A stretch of DNA of 64,000 nucleotides from Trichosphaerium sp. ATCC 40318 (lineage: Eukaryota; Discosea; Flabellinia; Trichosidae): assembly GCA_038496445.1 (NCBI GenBank), contig JALMLS010000304.1, forward strand, positions 310,001 through 374,000. The letters are read 5' to 3'. Made by a program: the position numbers and the translations under genes. This document shows, piece by piece, positions 60,618-64,000 of this stretch (position 1 is the stretch's first letter; the number at the start of each line of letters is the position of its first letter). A model generated the notes under the pieces. That model ran no database searches and had not been told where the DNA came from. It saw only the letters and a list, made by a program, of their open reading frames with translations.

Positions 60618-63600
60618 ATGAGTCTCCCAACGATGGAGGACAACGTACAAACAGACTCTGGGGATGACGAACTAAACGGAGGAAACACTTCTAACCAAAC
60701 GGATTCATCTGCAACTGCTTTAGGCCTTGAGGACGAAAATCAACTAGCAGGTAGCAACAAAGAAGGCGCTGCTTCCGCACCAATCGATTATAAACGTAGA
60801 TGTAAAGCATTGAGTAGCAAGCTAAAACGCGCATACGTTGATAATAATAACCTCAAAAATCAACTTGCTGCAGAAATTAAAAAAAACCTTGATAAAACGA
60901 GACAACTCGAACAGGCCTTGCTTGAACAACAACAGATAAACGCTAGACTCTCTGGCTCCCTTGACCGACAGGATCGGAGGACCGGCAAAGCTGGAAGCGC
61001 TAAAAGCTTAAACGCGTCTTCTAGAGAAGCACACAGGTTAATTAAGCTATCTATGAACCAAAGCCCTTTAGAACGACCTGGGCGTATTCCAATTTCGGCA
61101 AGACCGCTAGGGTTGTCGACCAACGGACAAACAGTACGTCATCTTTTTATCACCATTCTTTTTGTATTTTTTTGGAACTCTCCGACTAAAAATACCGTAA
61201 AGCTCGAACAACATCGCGCAGCGTTATCTGCACGCGGCAGAAGTGCAACTTACACAGATTTGGAAGATGAGGATGCGATTACAAAGTCAGTAGTCGTGTC
61301 AATGACCGATATAAGCGAACCTCAAGACAACGAACTTTTTAAACTAAGACAACGTGTTTACGAATTAGAAACGGAAAAAGCGACAGCGTCAGCTTCTGCT
61401 GGTTCTGGCTCAGGATCTCCGTTCAGCCTTTCTGCTCGATCAGCAACGCCTACTGAAAGTACATCTCCTTTAGGAGGTACGTAAACAAGCTCTCGGCTCG
61501 AGCTGACGCAGGTTTTTTTTTCTGTTATTTTAATTTTACGAACTAGAGCCTAAAATTGCTGAACCTCCAAATTTTATACGACTTAAATTACCAAATGGGG
61601 AGAATCAAACTATTCTTTACTCTCAGGTTGATACTCTTCGATCAGTATTATCTCGATTCTGTCGTCAAAGACGGTACGTAATTTCTTTGAATGATGTCAT
61701 ATGTTTTGTTTTTTTTTTGTACTGACTACAATTTTGTAGTGATATTAAACTATCAGATTATAAATTGCTTGCTGCGTCAAAGTCAAAGAAGGCAGTTGAT
61801 TTAGATACAAAACTTACAAGGTTAAACCTTAAAGAATTATCCCTCATAAAGAAAAGTGATGCCATAGATTCACCAAGGATGGTATGTTGTGTTTAGTTGC
61901 AGAAGTCTTTTGATATTTTTTTTTTTTTTCGAAAGAAAACTTTTGCTTCATTGATTTGTAGTCTTTTTTTTTTTGTTGTACTGATGTTCTTCTTTAGCCA
62001 AAACGAAAGAAGAAGAAAGGTTTGTTGATTGTGTAGATATATTGACTATTTTTCTAACTGTTGTACCTTTTTAGGAAGAGATTCTATTAGTATTAAATCA
62101 AAATTATCGACATCAAAGATACAAATGCGTGACACAGTGCGTTGTAATATTACATTGTTTGGGTGTTAATATTATTGGTACTAGACAGCAAGATCGGAGT
62201 CACCACGAAGTCCAAGAAAATCTAAACCTTACACAATGCTCAAATCGGTAAGCATACTGTTTTATACCAAAAGAACTTTTTTGTGTTTAGAGATCAAGTT
62301 TTATTTTAACAGTATTGACATCAATAGAAATCTATTCCAAAGGAGATGCAAGGTGTAAAACAACATGAACGTAAACGTTCTCACACAGATATAAATCCTT
62401 TGCGATCGTTTGCTGCAAACAGAGGAACCAAGTTCCTAAAGTACTGCGATTTATTATTATTATGAAATAACCTATATTAATTTTAACCTTATAGGGTGCA
62501 ACTACCTAATGAACAAACTCATACTATACTTGTTACCGATGATTTAACACTCCGTGGTGGTACGAAAATAGTTTTTTGTAGAAACTCTATTCAATGCAGT
62601 TGAATTTTTTATGAGTTCTTCATGTTGACGGAGATTGGTGTTATAATTTCTTTTGTGTTCTTTTTCGTTTACTTATTTTCTATCTCTAGCACTCACAAAA
62701 ATATGTACTGTTCGTACAGATATCAATATTGATGCATATGTACCTCGAGACCCAGAAACAGGACGTCACTTGGGTGGAGAAATGGAGACTAAAATTTGTG
62801 AAATGACAATTGGCGATTCTATTGCTTTTTATTGTAAGAGCGGTACAGCTGAGGAATTTTCACCAATCTTTCCACCTGGTCATGTACGTCACCTCTAACA
62901 TGTCATTTCTGAAAGGAAAACCTGTGTAGCAACGTACTAACTTGATTTAAGCTTATTTATGATAAACCAAACGAAAATGGATCACGAGCAATATCAGCTG
63001 CTACTTTAACTGTACTTCTACACAAAATATGCGGAGAGCAACAACATTGTGCGTTTTTTATTATTATTGTTTTTATTTGTATTGCAACATAGTCACGTTT
63101 TACTTTCTTTTTTCTGTTTTTTTTTTGTTAACAATCTGTTTGTAGCGATTCTATCGGACTTTTTGTTGACATACAGATCGTTTTGTAAACCAGAACGTAT
63201 ACTTAAAACTGTAAGAGAAAATTTTTGTATTGAGAAGCCTCCAGTATGTGATGAAGGTGCTTGGACAAAGTATCTTATGTTACAGAGAATGCGGTGCGTT
63301 TAATACACTTTGTTTCTTTTTTTTTTTTTTTTTTTTTTTGTTTGTACTAATGCTAAAGAGTTAGGGTCTTGGTTGTGTTAAAAAAATGGATTGCAGAGTT
63401 TTGGATCTATGATTTTGCTGGTAATGAGCCTCTTTTAAAGTCAATAACAGATTTTGTAAACGACAAAATGAAACCAGTAATGACTACTGCTGGTACTGCA
63501 GTTTTAAGTCTTATTGAAAAAATGGTATGTGCAAAATGTTGTTGACTAGTTTTACTTATCCTTTATAATTAAAGAGAGCAAACAAAGGAGCTATAAAACG

Positions 63601-64000
63601 TATAATGGTTGTCCAGAAAGAGTCACCTCAATTACCAAAACGTCAACAAGGACCAAATTGGATTGTAACAACACCACCTATTGAGATTGCACGTCAACTC
63701 AGTTTGATAGATCAAGCATCGTACAAAAGTATCAAATGCTGGTACGTACCACCTTTTATGAAGCAGGTTTATATGCTTGGTGTATTTGTGTTATACATGT
63801 GTACTCACGTGATTGTTTTAGGGAGTGCTTAGGATTGTCATGGAATAAGAAAGGAAAAGAACAAAATTCTCCACATATCTTAGATATGATTAATAGTTTC
63901 AATCGATGCTCTAATTGGGTCAGTCAAACTATAGTATCTCAAGAGAATCTTAAGCTTCGTATTAAACTTATTAATTGGTTTATACAAATAGCAGAGGTAC
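60618..64000 (+). CDS. Second Ras guanine-nucleotide exchange factor (3' end outside window)
   Basis: Begins MSLPTMEDNVQTDSGDDE. An acidic N-terminus and coiled coil (YKRRCKALSSKLKRAYVD; KTRQLEQALLEQQQI) are followed by a Ser-rich region. Two ubiquitin-like/Ras-binding-like segments occur: FIRLKLPNGENQTILYSQ with LRSVLSRFC, and VQLPNEQTHTILVTDD. Then VRTDINIDAYVPRD and SGTAEEFSPIFPPGH lead to the REM domain (AILSDFLLTYRSFCKPERI; VVLKKWIAEFWIYDF) and the start of the CDC25 domain (TTPPIEIARQLSLID; SFNRCSNWVSQTIVSQ; RLKINWFIQIAE-like end). It is cut by the window edge, so the catalytic core is incomplete here. Architecture resembles the first RasGEF but with added RBD-like parts, so the two are paralogues of the same broad family. 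Confidence 0.9.

Overview
This is an AT-leaning, gene-dense stretch of nuclear DNA from a eukaryote, almost certainly a unicellular protist. Nearly every gene is broken by many short introns (mostly 30-120 nt). Their 5' splice sites very often read GTACG or GTACGT, and genes on both strands are packed closely. The gene set covers NMD, THO mRNA export, PP1, saccharopine dehydrogenase, sterol oxidase, RasGEFs, a RasGAP, a RhoGAP, F-box, BTB and PX proteins, a TXNDC15-like protein and secreted Cys-rich proteins. It fits a free-living heterotrophic protist (for example Rhizaria, Amoebozoa or unicellular Holozoa); the window alone does not settle the lineage.

Layout. 0.2-2.6 kb: asparaginase with ankyrin repeats (+). 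2.9-4.2 kb: a secreted Cys-rich protein and a tentative small gene (-). 4.7-6.1 kb: F-box/leucine-rich-repeat protein (+). 6.4-8.4 kb: BTB protein (-). 8.6-9.6 kb: secreted unknown (-). 10.3-16.9 kb: one very large multi-TM receptor-like protein with a Cys-rich ectodomain (+). 17.0-19.2 kb: a cyclin-dependent kinase with an Arg-rich tail (+). 19.6-19.8 kb: a dead fragment of the LRR family (-). 19.9-22.7 kb: PX/sorting-nexin-like (-). 23.0-26.8 kb: RasGEF (+), convergent with a C2-RasGAP at 27.7-31.2 kb (-). 31.3-32.4 kb: TXNDC15-like membrane thioredoxin (+). 32.8-33.9 kb: basic nuclear-type protein (+). 35.4-36.2 kb: secreted PAN/PLAT-like protein (+). 36.8-38.9 kb: LamG-repeat, probably GPI-anchored protein with a frameshift (+). 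39.4-44.9 kb: UPF2 (-). 45.0-45.5 kb: FAM32A (+). 45.7-47.2 kb: PP1 (-). 47.6-48.9 kb: ribokinase (-). 49.4-50.9 kb: THOC3 (-). 50.9-52.3 kb: sterol oxidase (+). 52.6-54.0 kb: LYS1 (+). 54.7-60.3 kb: PH-SR-RhoGAP (-). 60.6 kb to the edge: a second RasGEF (+), cut by the window.

The standout is a complete 5S rRNA gene hidden in an unusually long intron of UPF2, in the same orientation and followed by a T-run. It accounts for what looked like an intronic ORF. Other themes are a cluster of small-GTPase regulators (RasGEF, RasGAP, RhoGAP, RasGEF), very tight divergent gene pairs (UPF2/FAM32A; THOC3/sterol oxidase with only 23 bp between start codons), a shifted 5' splice-site consensus (C at +4), and strong over-representation of the palindrome CACGTG.

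All gene models were spliced by eye. Outer boundaries are usually good to the codon; some internal junctions are uncertain. CDS coordinates give the span from start to stop codon and include introns.
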